From Paramixta manurensis (GTDB taxonomy: Bacteria > Pseudomonadota > Gammaproteobacteria > Enterobacterales > Enterobacteriaceae): 64,000 bases of DNA. This document shows positions 43,117 to 52,599 of the stretch, in pieces. Both the position numbers and the translations under genes were made by a program. The stretch is from the NCBI RefSeq assembly GCF_013285385.1, contig NZ_CP054212.1, positions 4,030,001 to 4,094,000 on the forward strand, in the 5' to 3' direction. Within the stretch, counting starts at the first letter, position 1, and every line of letters begins with the position of its first letter. The notes beneath the pieces are model-generated. The model saw only the letters and a list, made by a program, of their open reading frames with translations. It had not been told where the DNA came from and made no database searches.

Positions 43117-43647
43117 ATGAGTTTGAACCAGGTGCCTGCGGGTAAAGACCTGCCAGAAGATATCTACGTCATTATTGAAATTCCGGCCAATGCCGATCCA
43201 ATCAAATATGAAGTGGATAAAGAGTCTGGCGCGTTATTTGTTGACCGTTTTATGTCAACGGCGATGTTTTATCCGTGCAACTACGGCTACATCAACCATA
43301 CGCTGTCTCTGGATGGCGACCCGGTTGACGTGCTGGTGCCAACCCCGTATCCGCTACAGCCGGGTTCGGTCATTCGTTGCCGTCCGGTTGGCGTGTTGAA
43401 AATGACCGATGAGTCAGGCGAAGACGCGAAACTGGTGGCGGTTCCGCATACCAAACTGTCGAAAGAGTATGATCACATTAAAGATGTGAACGATCTGCCG
43501 GAACTTCTGCGCGCGCAGATTACCCACTTCTTCGAACACTATAAAGACCTGGAAAAAGGTAAGTGGGTGAAGGTTGAAGGTTGGGATAACGCTGAAGCCG
43601 CTAAAGCTGAAATCGTCAGTTCTTTCGAGCGCGCGGCGAAGAAGTAA
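43117..43647 (+). CDS. ppa: Inorganic pyrophosphatase, family I
   Basis: The 176-residue product equals E. coli Ppa in length and nearly in sequence. It starts MSLNQVPAGKDLPEDIY at 43117, preceded by AAGGAA; a start five codons earlier is unlikely. The signature DGDPVDVLVPTPYPL, with active-site Asp residues, is near 66. It hydrolyses pyrophosphate in the cytoplasm and drives biosynthetic reactions. A strong terminator follows. Confidence 0.97.
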   Translation: MSLNQVPAGKDLPEDIYVIIEIPANADPIKYEVDKESGALFVDRFMSTAMFYPCNYGYINHTLSLDGDPVDVLVPTPYPLQPGSVIRCRPVGVLKMTDESGEDAKLVAVPHTKLSKEYDHIKDVNDLPELLRAQITHFFEHYKDLEKGKWVKVEGWDNAEAAKAEIVSSFERAAKK

Positions 43648-43677
43648 CTCTCTTCTTTGCCCGGCCATCAGACAAAA

Positions 43678-43707
43678 ACACCGCTCCTGTGAGCGGTGTT
43701 TTTTTAT
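43678..43707 (+). terminator. Terminator of ppa
   Basis: ACACCGCTC-CTGT-GAGCGGTGT followed by seven T residues. Confidence 0.9.
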
Positions 43708-43727
43708 TACTCATGCTGTTCCCGGCG

Positions 43728-44069
43728 TTACTCGCCGCGCAGCAACCAATCGCCGCTTTCAATACGGCGACGGCCTGCCACTGAGCGTTGATAAACATAG
43801 AGCCAGGCACTGCCGTACGGCGTCTGAACCAGTTGGCGTTTATATTCGCCGCCTTTGGTTCGGAGCGCGTCAAGCTCGCCCAGCGTCGCGGCGTCAATGC
43901 GATAAACCTCGCAATGAACTTGCCCCTCCCCTGTTATCACGCCGGGATAATGACCAAGGCTGTAAAGCTCGTAGCCGTCGATCTCATGATCGCCAAGCCA
44001 CTGCGCATTGGTCATCCAGTGACTGTTTCCCTGTTCGCGTCGTAAACTGCCATAGACAATTATTCGCAT
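43728..44069 (-). CDS. ytfP: YtfP, gamma-glutamylcyclotransferase-like protein
   Basis: The 113-residue product equals E. coli YtfP. MRIIVYGSLRREQGNSHWM is the substrate-loop signature of the AIG2/GGCT fold, with the catalytic-type Glu in EVYRIDAATLGELDALR. The true substrate is unknown. It follows tamB by two bases and is in the tamA-tamB-ytfP operon. Confidence 0.93.
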   Translation of the reverse strand: MRIIVYGSLRREQGNSHWMTNAQWLGDHEIDGYELYSLGHYPGVITGEGQVHCEVYRIDAATLGELDALRTKGGEYKRQLVQTPYGSAWLYVYQRSVAGRRRIESGDWLLRGE

Positions 44070-44071
44070 TG

Positions 44072-47000
44072 CTAAAACTCAAACTGATAGAGCAAATCCA
44101 GTGCCTGATCGATACCTGACACTGCTTCCAAATAGAGTTTGGGCATCAGACGATAACGTAAGGTTAAGGTCGCCAATGAGTCAAAAATACCCACTCCATA
44201 TTTTACTTGTAGACCCGGCAACACATAGCCACTGACCTGAACCTGTTGGCTATCGCCAACGCCGGTGGTATCAAGCGCAAGGTTACTGACGCCGAACGTC
44301 TCGCCGATTTTACCCATAACCTGACCACTTTGTGCAACCCCCAAACCAACCAAAGCTGAAGTTAACGCATTACTGTCACCATCGCTGTTCAGCCCCTGCC
44401 CACGTAACAGGTAAGAAAGGGCTTCTTGTTGCGACATCGCCGGATCGGAGAAGACCTCGACTTTTGGCTCGTCGGCGAGGCCGGTGACGCGTAATCCCGC
44501 CGTGACATCATCCTCTGTCGCTTCCGGGTTACGAATCGCCTCAAGGTTTAGATAAGGCTGGTCCGGCGGCCCGGCAAACTGCAACTCACCTTTGCGTACC
44601 AACAGATCCTGCCCATAAGCATGGAAGCGACCGGACGGAATATTGATTTGCCCATTCAGCCCCAGCCCACGCTTATCCTGCACCAGTTTCAAATCACCAT
44701 TCAGCTTCGCTTTCAGCCCAAACGCGCTGAGTCGTACATCATCGCCAACGTGAATCACCAGGTTGCTATTAATTGGAATGGCGGCGGTTTTCGGTGCCAC
44801 GGGTTGTAAGTTTTCATCCAGAATAACTTCATCAGAAGAGACCCCGGTGGCGCTTTCTGGCACCTCTTGCACCGTAATCCGCGCCCACGGAATATCGACA
44901 CGTCCATCCAGATTAAAGGCGGCGGGCGACGCTTCAAACACCAAATCGGGTGAAACGTCCATACGAACCATCGGCGGCACGGTAACCCGCACTTTGTCGC
45001 CTTTGGCCGCCACGCGGGCGCGCCAATTATCCAGTTGGCTCCAATCCGCGTTACCGTTTAGAGCGATTTGGCCTTGCGCGGTCTGAATTAAGCCTTCCAG
45101 CGTAGAACTCATGCCGTTGAAGACCATATTGAGGTTGGCGGCGGTGAGATCCACCGGCATGAAGTTACCGTCAATATCAACGTTGTGCAGCCCAAGCTGC
45201 CCAAACACTTGCGGGCGCTGAAGATCACCGCCCAATCGCAAGTTACTGTTAAGCATACCGGCCACTTTTTCACCCTGCATCAACGCCGGGTTAAACATCG
45301 CCAGCGACAGGTTGGCAATATTTACATTGCCCGAAAGTAGACGGCGGTGCTGCGGGTCGGCGATTTGGATATTGCCATCTAGCTGCCCGTTATGCGCAAT
45401 TCGGATCAGCCAATCGAGTTGCGCGCGACCATTACGCATTGCAGCGTTAAGGTTCAAAGTATCGAACGCGATCGGCAGGGTATTGCCCTGCACATCTTGT
45501 TCAACTTTTACGCCATTACCTTTCAGCGCAACGCGTCCGGTTGGCAACGCGCCGTCTGCCGTCCAGTTCACTTCCGCATCGCCAGTGAAAACGCCGCTCA
45601 ACTTGGTTTCATCGCCCAGGAACGGCTTAATCATCGCTAAATCAAACCGGTTCAACGTCACTCGGGCATGACCATTTGGCCCGGCTTCAATCGGCTGCGG
45701 TACGCAAAGCTGCGCGTTCGGGTTCTGCCAGCAGTGCGCGCCGATGGTGGCGGTCTGTTTGCTATTCAGGTAATCAATGGCCATTGCGCGCGTTAAACGC
45801 CACTCGCCAACCGGCGTATCGAAACGGGTATTGTTCAATACCCCTTTCCAGTGTTGTGTCGCCCGATCAAAGCTGCCGCTCAACGCCAATTGGCCTGATA
45901 CTGGCTCGCCCTGAATATTGAGCTTCAACTGATGCTGCTTTTCATTACCGTCTGCGTTCAGGGTCAGCAAATTGATCGCCAACGTATCCTGTTTCAATTG
46001 CTCTACCCGAACCGCCAGCTTACCGGCGATTTGCTCGGCGGAACGCACATCGCCTTCCACTTTCACCCGCCCAATATGCATTTCTTGCCAACGCAGACCG
46101 GTAGCGGTTAAATCCGCCAACAACTGCGGCGCCTTCAGGTTGCCGCGCGCACGCAGAGTGCCTTTCGCCACACCGCCCAGCCCCGGTAATGCATTATCCA
46201 GATGCTGCGCGTCAATATCAGCGTCCAGATTTAGCGTATCGCCCAACGAACCTTTGACATTAAGATTGTTGCGGCCCAACACCAGTTTGATGCCTGGAAT
46301 GTTCCACTGGTTATAGCTATTGCCGTACAGCGTACCCTGGGCGGAAACCTCGTTCTGTTTCACATTGCCGTTAAGCTGAAGCTCTGGCACCCGCAACTGC
46401 CAACTGCCGCCATACAGACTGCCGCGCGTGGTGATTTTCCCCGCCAGCTTGGCGGGCCAGTCAGGGTACTGTTTGGCGGTGTTGATGCCTGCCAGCGTTA
46501 GCTCGCTGCGCCAACTGATCGCTTTGCTCCAATCCACCAGCGCCGTCAGGTCAATATTGCCCTGCAAAGCGGCAATCCGGAGTTTATCGAGGCTGAACTG
46601 TTCAATATTGCCTTTGCCATTCAACGTCAGCCCGGCAGGCGGAATCGCATCCCCTTTCAGCGCTGCCTCTAGCGACATCACATAATCGGTGGCTTTCCCA
46701 TTGAACTGAAAATTAACCTTATCTACTTGATACTGCGTGGCACCAGTTAACGGCCAGCGCAATTGCGGACTAGTGAGATCGATGTGCAGCGGTAACCCCA
46801 CGGTGGCTGGTTCGGTCTGCACATTTAACTGCGCCGCCAGCGGCCCGGAGAGATTGAGCGCCAGCTTCAGCCGATCGCGCATGCCGCCGCCCAAGGTCAT
46901 ATTGACCTTCTCGCCTTTCAACGGATCGAGGTTGAGTGCGCCATGTAAGGTGAGGTTCACCGGCCAGTTATCGGCCAGCAGCGCCTGCCCGGAAGCATTC

Positions 47001-47845
47001 AGCTGCCCCATGGAGGAGTCGACCGCCAACGTTTCTAACTGTAGCCGGCGATCTTGGGTATGCGCCTTCACCTGCAGCCGGTTAATCAACACATCAGTAT
47101 CGCCGGTCAGCCGCAGTTGTTGTCCGGTAATATCCTCAATATTCACATCCAGCGGTAACTGGAAATCCGGCAAGTCAGGGAGCAATGGTTTGGCAAATAG
47201 CGCTTTCAGGCTTTCACCCAGTGGTTGCTCGTCTGCCGAGGGTTTTTCAATCTTTGGTTCAACCACTTGCTCATTTGCCACCTGCGCGGCCTTTGGCAAC
47301 GCAATTAGCAAGCTTTGAATGTGGGTAGGCGTGAGGGTTAGCGACCGGCCCTGCCACTGCATGCCGGTAGAAAAATCTGCCAGCGAAATCGCGGTATTAT
47401 CAATCTTGACGCTAACATTCTGGATCCCAAGATGGCGCAACGTAATCGGATAAGGCGTACTGATTTCGCCGCCGGAAGACGTCTCAGGTTCTGGCTGGGT
47501 TGCCGTGGCTGGCGGTAGTTTTTTACTGTCGACCACCACGTTAATCCCTTTCAGGCTGAGGTCATTCACGCAAAACGCCGAATGTTTCAGACAACCTAAT
47601 CCAACCGCCAGATGTAATTCATCCGCATTCACACTCACGCCGGGCATTTGGTACTGCACCCCTTTCAGGGTCAGATTACGCCAGCCGCCGTCAACCTGCT
47701 TGATGTCCAGCCCCGGTACCCAACGTGCGGCGCCATTCAACACCAGATGCAACCCCGTCGTGGTACCAATCAGGAACCCTACCGCGCCCAATAGCAGCAG
47801 CAGAAAAATCAAAATGCCAATCAGGACCTTTTTCCAACGACTCAT
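44072..47845 (-). CDS. tamB: TamB, translocation and assembly module inner-membrane subunit (AsmA-like)
   Basis: The 1257-residue protein (E. coli 1259) has an N-terminal membrane anchor (KVLIGILIFLLLLLGAVGFLIG). A very long beta-rich periplasmic region of repeating strands follows, then the C-terminal DUF490 domain (YLNLEAIRNPEATEDDVTAGL, GIFDSLATLTLRYRLMPKLYLEAVSG). It works with TamA to insert outer-membrane proteins and helps phospholipid transport between membranes. Its ATG overlaps the tamA stop (ATGA). Confidence 0.96.
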   Translation of the reverse strand: MSRWKKVLIGILIFLLLLLGAVGFLIGTTTGLHLVLNGAARWVPGLDIKQVDGGWRNLTLKGVQYQMPGVSVNADELHLAVGLGCLKHSAFCVNDLSLKGINVVVDSKKLPPATATQPEPETSSGGEISTPYPITLRHLGIQNVSVKIDNTAISLADFSTGMQWQGRSLTLTPTHIQSLLIALPKAAQVANEQVVEPKIEKPSADEQPLGESLKALFAKPLLPDLPDFQLPLDVNIEDITGQQLRLTGDTDVLINRLQVKAHTQDRRLQLETLAVDSSMGQLNASGQALLADNWPVNLTLHGALNLDPLKGEKVNMTLGGGMRDRLKLALNLSGPLAAQLNVQTEPATVGLPLHIDLTSPQLRWPLTGATQYQVDKVNFQFNGKATDYVMSLEAALKGDAIPPAGLTLNGKGNIEQFSLDKLRIAALQGNIDLTALVDWSKAISWRSELTLAGINTAKQYPDWPAKLAGKITTRGSLYGGSWQLRVPELQLNGNVKQNEVSAQGTLYGNSYNQWNIPGIKLVLGRNNLNVKGSLGDTLNLDADIDAQHLDNALPGLGGVAKGTLRARGNLKAPQLLADLTATGLRWQEMHIGRVKVEGDVRSAEQIAGKLAVRVEQLKQDTLAINLLTLNADGNEKQHQLKLNIQGEPVSGQLALSGSFDRATQHWKGVLNNTRFDTPVGEWRLTRAMAIDYLNSKQTATIGAHCWQNPNAQLCVPQPIEAGPNGHARVTLNRFDLAMIKPFLGDETKLSGVFTGDAEVNWTADGALPTGRVALKGNGVKVEQDVQGNTLPIAFDTLNLNAAMRNGRAQLDWLIRIAHNGQLDGNIQIADPQHRRLLSGNVNIANLSLAMFNPALMQGEKVAGMLNSNLRLGGDLQRPQVFGQLGLHNVDIDGNFMPVDLTAANLNMVFNGMSSTLEGLIQTAQGQIALNGNADWSQLDNWRARVAAKGDKVRVTVPPMVRMDVSPDLVFEASPAAFNLDGRVDIPWARITVQEVPESATGVSSDEVILDENLQPVAPKTAAIPINSNLVIHVGDDVRLSAFGLKAKLNGDLKLVQDKRGLGLNGQINIPSGRFHAYGQDLLVRKGELQFAGPPDQPYLNLEAIRNPEATEDDVTAGLRVTGLADEPKVEVFSDPAMSQQEALSYLLRGQGLNSDGDSNALTSALVGLGVAQSGQVMGKIGETFGVSNLALDTTGVGDSQQVQVSGYVLPGLQVKYGVGIFDSLATLTLRYRLMPKLYLEAVSGIDQALDLLYQFEF

Positions 47846-49581
47846 AGCTCTGGCCCCAACCCAATGTAGAACTGTAATCCATGTTTTTCGTCATCACCCA
47901 CTGGCCGGGCAATATCGAACTTAATCGGCCCAACCGGTGACTGCCAGCGCACGCCAAAACCGGCGCCGGTTTTAATATCGCTTTGTTTGATGTCATTCAC
48001 CGCTTCGCCAGAGTCAACAAACACCGCCCCCCACCATTTACCGGTCACATTGTATTGGTATTCCAGCGAACCGGTCGCCAATTTAGAGGCACCGGTCAGT
48101 TTGCCGTCGCTATCGCGCGGTGAAATATCTTTGTATTTGTAACCCCGAATGCTGCGATCGCCACCGGCAAAGAAGCGCAGGTCCGGCGGTACACGCTCAA
48201 AATCATTGGTTTCAATCCAGCCAAGATTACCGCGCGCCACGAAGCGGTGTTTCTCCGCCACGGTACGGATCCAGACGTTTTGCGCCTGTAACACCAGGAA
48301 ATCAACGTCAGAGCCCCATGTGGTGTCAGAAATATCAGCGGAGTAGCGCTGCGAATCTCCCCAGGTTGGCATCAGTCCGCCGCGTGAACGCGTGCGGTTG
48401 ATGCTGACGCCCGGATACAGCAGCATAGTGGTGTTGGTCACGCTACCTTGGGTAAAGTGGTCAAGACTCCAGCGTAGATTGATCGCTTTCTGCCAGCCGC
48501 TGCTATTGTCCCAATAACGGGAAACGGCAAGCGTGGTGGAGTCTGCTTTGGTGTCATTAAGATCGGTGCGCTTCAACCCGCCCTGGAACAGATAATATTG
48601 CTCCAGCGGGCTTTTCAGTAACGGAACCTTATAGCTAAAATCAAGCTGCTGCTCCGGCGCGGAGAGGTTGGCGCTGGTAGTGAAGCTGTGACCGCGTGAG
48701 TTGATCCACGGTTTTTTCCACGTCGCTTTAACCCGTGGCCCAACATCGGTTGAATAGCCGACGCCGGTTTCAATAGTGTTTTCGGTGCGCGGTGAAACGA
48801 CGCCGGTCAGCGGCAGAACTTTTTGGGTACTCGCTTTCTTGAAATCTGGCGCGACGACCACCGAATTAAACCAGCCGGTAGCCGACAACCGCCGATTGAG
48901 CTCCGCCAAGTCGCGCGAGCTGTAATAGTCGCCTTCTTTAAATGGCACCAGATTCTGCAAATACGCTTCACGGATTTGCGAGCCGGCGAAGCTTACGTGG
49001 CCAAAGCGATAACGCTGCCCGCTATCGTAATCAATATCCCAGAATGCTTCTCGCCGGGCAGGCGACACGCCCAATTGGCTCTTTTTAAATTCACCATCGA
49101 AGTAGCCATTACGTAGCGCAAGGTTGGTAAAGCCATTCTTAAAGCTGTCGTATTTACCGTGATTCAGGATGGTCCCGTTTTTAGGCTTACCCTGTTTTAT
49201 CCAGTTTTGGTAATCGTGATCGTTACGCGCTTCACCGCGCACAATAATGGTACTCCCGGCGATACGTACCGGCTCGCCAGGCTTCACATGCGCGATCAAT
49301 ACCGGGCGCCCACCTTGTGGCGGAGCCGGGCGGGACTCAAAATCGATGGTGGGATCGTAATAGCCCAGAGCTTTCAGCCCCTCTTTGATCGCCTCCGAAA
49401 CCCGCGCGCGGAAGCGCCCATCCGCAGAAACTTCATCACCGCTAATGGTGGAAAGACGCGCTCTAACGTTCTTCTGTAGTTCCCCGGATAAGCCATCAAG
49501 TTGCAAGCGGATATTCGCGGCCTGTACGGCAGGCGCGGCTATCAGCAGACAGTACATGCAATAAACACGAATTCGTGGCAC
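47842..49581 (-). CDS. tamA: TamA, Omp85-family outer-membrane protein
   Basis: The best start is GTG at 49581 (AGGAG five bases upstream), giving 579 residues against 577 in E. coli. A TTG eight codons earlier has no good site. A signal peptide (CMYCLLIAAPAVQA) is followed by three POTRA domains and a 16-strand Omp85 barrel, with the RGGLMPTWGDSQRYS and GGDRSIRGYKY motifs, the latter matching Omp85 loop 6. It partners TamB across the periplasm. Confidence 0.95.
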   Translation of the reverse strand: MPRIRVYCMYCLLIAAPAVQAANIRLQLDGLSGELQKNVRARLSTISGDEVSADGRFRARVSEAIKEGLKALGYYDPTIDFESRPAPPQGGRPVLIAHVKPGEPVRIAGSTIIVRGEARNDHDYQNWIKQGKPKNGTILNHGKYDSFKNGFTNLALRNGYFDGEFKKSQLGVSPARREAFWDIDYDSGQRYRFGHVSFAGSQIREAYLQNLVPFKEGDYYSSRDLAELNRRLSATGWFNSVVVAPDFKKASTQKVLPLTGVVSPRTENTIETGVGYSTDVGPRVKATWKKPWINSRGHSFTTSANLSAPEQQLDFSYKVPLLKSPLEQYYLFQGGLKRTDLNDTKADSTTLAVSRYWDNSSGWQKAINLRWSLDHFTQGSVTNTTMLLYPGVSINRTRSRGGLMPTWGDSQRYSADISDTTWGSDVDFLVLQAQNVWIRTVAEKHRFVARGNLGWIETNDFERVPPDLRFFAGGDRSIRGYKYKDISPRDSDGKLTGASKLATGSLEYQYNVTGKWWGAVFVDSGEAVNDIKQSDIKTGAGFGVRWQSPVGPIKFDIARPVGDDEKHGLQFYIGLGPEL

Positions 49582-49737
49582 GCTTACTCCTGTTACTGTT
49601 GCCAATCCCTAATCCAGAGGGATAAATGGTTTCTTGAATAGCAAGCCACTGCACGCGATGGATTTTCAGACCCAAAAAGCATAGCGGTTTTTGTCCAATT
49701 CTGACTGCTTTTAACTATTCGTAATGCATTAACATAG

Positions 49738-49790
49738 TTTGCCGACTATTGTCGGCAAAGAAGCTACACGATACAACCCCGATACAACCC
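49738..49790. repeat. 22-bp inverted repeat plus 11-bp tandem repeat in the tamA-msrA divergent region
   Basis: TTTGCCGAC-TATT-GTCGGCAAA (49738-49759) is a perfect palindrome. Ten bases on, CGATACAACCC occurs twice back to back (49769-49790). Both lie in the 238-base region between the divergent starts. They could be a regulator-binding site; no known consensus is recognised. Confidence 0.5.
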
Positions 49791-49819
49791 GTAATCGCGA
49801 TCGAAGTAAACAGGAGTAT

Positions 49820-50470
49820 ATGCAGGTGACGTCATTCGACAAAACGCAAACTATCGCCCAGGCCGAGGCGCTACCAGGCCGCACAACCCCCATGCCGGTG
49901 GCGACCACACATGTGGTCACCGAACGTTCGATGACGCACGTTCCTGACGGAATGGAGGTCGCCATCGTCGCCATGGGCTGTTTCTGGGGCGTTGAGCGGC
50001 TGTTTTGGCAGCAGCCCGGCGTGTATAGCACGGCAGCAGGCTACTGCGGCGGCTACACGCCCAATCCCACCTATCGCGAAGTCTGTAGCGGGCAAACCGG
50101 CCATGCGGAAGCGGTACGTATCGTTTACGATCCGGCGCAGCTTAGCTATCAGCAGATTTTGGCGTTGTTCTGGGAAAATCACGATCCGGCGCAAGGGATG
50201 CGTCAGGGCGGCGACGTCGGCACTCAGTATCGCTCCGCGCTGTATCCCCTGAATGAGGCACAGGCCACGGCTGCGCAGGCAAGCCTGACGCGCTTTAAAC
50301 AGGCCATGACTGATGCAGGCGATCGGCGTGAAATCACCACCGAAATCATTGAGGCTCCGCTGTTCTATTACGCGGAGGATGAACATCAGCAATATCTGTA
50401 TAAAAACCCGGAAGGATACTGTGGCTTAGGCGGCACCGGTATTTGTTTACCACCGCAACTACAGAGCTAG
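49820..50470 (+). CDS. msrA: MsrA, peptide methionine-S-sulfoxide reductase
   Basis: About 216 residues (E. coli 212). The catalytic motif MGCFWGVERLFW is near residue 52, TGHAEAVRIVYDP and ENHDPAQGMRQGGDVGTQYRS follow, and the resolving cysteine segment EGYCGLGGTGICLP is at the end. The ATG at 49820 is only three bases after AGGAG. A GTG at 49826 has better spacing and aligns with the E. coli start, so the true start may be there. It repairs oxidised methionine in proteins. Confidence 0.95.
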   Translation: MQVTSFDKTQTIAQAEALPGRTTPMPVATTHVVTERSMTHVPDGMEVAIVAMGCFWGVERLFWQQPGVYSTAAGYCGGYTPNPTYREVCSGQTGHAEAVRIVYDPAQLSYQQILALFWENHDPAQGMRQGGDVGTQYRSALYPLNEAQATAAQASLTRFKQAMTDAGDRREITTEIIEAPLFYYAEDEHQQYLYKNPEGYCGLGGTGICLPPQLQS

Positions 50471-50491
50471 CGGCCCGATTGAGGCTACTGC

Positions 50492-50497
50492 TATAAT
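50492..50497 (+). promoter_or_regulatory. Possible -10 element of the paeA promoter
   Basis: A perfect TATAAT lies 22 bases after the msrA stop and about 210 bases before paeA; there is no convincing -35. It implies a long paeA leader with a possible AGGCCG/CGGCCTTTT hairpin at about 50507-50551. Confidence 0.35.
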
Positions 50498-50709
50498 CCC
50501 CCGCACAGGCCGTGACATTTTCGGATTTTTACCGTATGGCGCGGCCTTTTAGAAAGCTTTCTGCCCCGACGTGTTTCACTTTGTCGAACTGGCGCAGACA
50601 TTTTTGGCACGGATAGCCCAGCAATACTGGTGTGGATACCGATAAACGCGTGTCGCCACCCGCGCTGCCCAGGCCAAAAATGACAAGTACTTAACCCAAC
50701 GGAAACTTT

Positions 50710-52038
50710 ATGTTAGATAGCTTGCTTGTCATACTCGTGTTGATTGCGGTCAGCTCTTTTTTCTCCCTTTCGGAAATTTCACTGGCCGCCGCGCGAAAAA
50801 TCAAACTTAAACTGCTGGCCGATGAAGGCAATATCAACGCGCAGCGCGTGCTGAAAATGCAAGAAACGCCGGGCATGTTCTTTACCGTGGTGCAAATTGG
50901 CCTCAACGCAGTGGCGATTCTCGGCGGTATCGTCGGGGATTCAGCGTTTTCTCCCGCCTTTCGCTCCCTGTTTGAACACGTTGTGGAGCCGGAACTGGCG
51001 GAACAACTCAGCTTTATTTGCTCATTCACCCTCGTCACCAGCCTGTTTATTCTGTTTGCCGATTTGACGCCTAAACGTATCGGGATGATCGCGCCGGAAA
51101 CCATTGCACTACGGATCATTAATCCGATGCGGTTCTGCCTGTTTATCTTTCGTCCGCTGGTCTGGTTCTTTAACGGCATGGCGAATATGATCTTTCGTCT
51201 CTTCAAAATCCCGATGGTGCGCAAGGACGATATCACTTCCGACGATATTTACGCGGTGGTGGAAGCGGGCGCACTGGCTGGCGTGTTGCGTAAACAAGAG
51301 CATGAGTTAATCGAAAACGTCTTTGAGCTGGAGTCACGTACCGTTCCCTCCTCCATGACGTCGCGCGAAAATATCGTTTGGTTTGACCTGCACGAAGATG
51401 AGACCTCGCTAAAAGAGAAAATTGCGCGGCATCCGCATTCAAAGTTTCTGGTTTGTAATGAAGATATTGACCATATCGTGGGTTATGTGGATTCAAAAGA
51501 GTTGCTGTTGCGCGTGCTGGGCAACCAGAGTCTGACGCTTAGTAGCGGTGTGCAGATCCGCTCAGCGCTGATTGTGCCGGATACCTTAACGCTGTCCGAA
51601 GCGCTGGAAAGCTTTAAAACTGCCGGTGAAGATTTTGCGGTCATCATGAATGAGTACGCGTTGGTGGTCGGCATTATTACGCTAAATGACGTGATGACCA
51701 CGTTAATGGGCGACTTGGTTGGTCAAGGGCTGGAAGAGCAGATTGTTGCGCGTGATGAGAATTCATGGCTGGTTGAAGGCGGCACGCCAATTGATGATGT
51801 AATGCGCGTGTTGGATATTGATGACTTTCCGCAGTCTGGCAACTATGAAACCATCGGCGGCTTTATGATGTATATGCTGCGTAAGATTCCGAAACGTACT
51901 GATTTTGTGAAGTTTGCCGGGTACAAATTTGAGGTGGTGGATATTGATAGTTACCGTATCGACCAGCTTCTGGTCACACGGATTGATGAACGTCCTGTGG
52001 CGCTGACCGTGCCAAAAACGACAGAAGAGAACAGCTAG
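50710..52038 (+). CDS. paeA: PaeA (YtfL), CNNM/CorB-family polyamine exporter with CBS domains
   Basis: The 442-residue protein (E. coli YtfL 447) has an N-terminal CNNM/DUF21 domain with four membrane segments (SFFSLSEISLAAARKIKLKLL near the start). A CBS pair (about 205-330, MTSRENIVWFDLHEDE, NEYALVVGIITLNDVMTTLMG) and a C-terminal CorC/HlyC domain (ENSWLVEGGTPIDDVMRVLDI) follow. E. coli PaeA protects cells from cadaverine and putrescine stress. A convergent terminator follows. Confidence 0.93.
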   Translation: MLDSLLVILVLIAVSSFFSLSEISLAAARKIKLKLLADEGNINAQRVLKMQETPGMFFTVVQIGLNAVAILGGIVGDSAFSPAFRSLFEHVVEPELAEQLSFICSFTLVTSLFILFADLTPKRIGMIAPETIALRIINPMRFCLFIFRPLVWFFNGMANMIFRLFKIPMVRKDDITSDDIYAVVEAGALAGVLRKQEHELIENVFELESRTVPSSMTSRENIVWFDLHEDETSLKEKIARHPHSKFLVCNEDIDHIVGYVDSKELLLRVLGNQSLTLSSGVQIRSALIVPDTLTLSEALESFKTAGEDFAVIMNEYALVVGIITLNDVMTTLMGDLVGQGLEEQIVARDENSWLVEGGTPIDDVMRVLDIDDFPQSGNYETIGGFMMYMLRKIPKRTDFVKFAGYKFEVVDIDSYRIDQLLVTRIDERPVALTVPKTTEENS

Positions 52039-52046
52039 AAACAACA

Positions 52047-52067
52047 AGGGCGCGGTAACCGCGCCCT
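52047..52067. terminator. Terminator between convergent paeA and ytfK
   Basis: AGGGCGCGG-TAA-CCGCGCCCT is a perfect 9-bp stem eight bases after the paeA stop. Confidence 0.75.
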
Positions 52068-52074
52068 GCTCACC

Positions 52075-52281
52075 TCAATTGAATTCCGTTTGCAAACGAA
52101 GCACTTGGCGGTTGACCTCTGACATCACGCTCAAATGCTGCTTGTCCTTCACGCGTGGGATAAGAATTTTCCCTTTATCGAACTCAAACGCGCCAACATC
52201 CTTGATATACAACCTTCCTCTAAACAATGTCTTAACGTACTTAGCAACCTGTAGAGGGTTGTAACGTTGGAAGATTTTCAT
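52075..52281 (-). CDS. ytfK: YtfK, DUF1107 small stress protein
   Basis: The 68-residue product equals E. coli YtfK and is nearly identical (MKIFQRYNPLQVAKYVKTLF start). In E. coli YtfK promotes (p)ppGpp accumulation through SpoT during phosphate and fatty-acid starvation. The ATG is preceded by AGGAG. Confidence 0.94.
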   Translation of the reverse strand: MKIFQRYNPLQVAKYVKTLFRGRLYIKDVGAFEFDKGKILIPRVKDKQHLSVMSEVNRQVLRLQTEFN

Positions 52282-52599
52282 TCTGCTTTTACTCCTAAAA
52301 ATGAACTACGCCCCGTCGTTGCCAAATTCGGTACGAACTGATGAAGCGCAAATTGCTGATAAACTATAGAACATGATTTCTTTCCTGTGTTCCGAAAATC
52401 CTGCTTTTTTACTGAATTGACAGAACATTACAGAATACTCTGTTAACACGATCACATATCGCAGTATAAACCTTCAATCTACATGGATTTGTGCTGTCCG
52501 CCGCAAAGCGAGAAACCGGCAGCGACAGACGCATCATCCGTGCTTATTATTTCAGGAACATGACCAAGTGGTCGGATCACCTGCAAAAATGGAGTTCTT
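52282..52599. other. 318-bp divergent region between ytfK and ytfJ
   Basis: AT-rich near 52350-52450, with no gene and no strong hairpin. It should hold the promoters of both ytfK and ytfJ. Confidence 0.5.

Noticed and set aside
49603..49605. TTG start for tamA
   Set aside because: The GTG at 49581 has a proper AGGAG and gives a normal signal peptide and length.
50507..50551. A riboswitch-like leader before paeA
   Set aside because: Only one weak hairpin (AGGCCG/CGGCCTTTT) can be drawn by eye; no known riboswitch motif is recognised.
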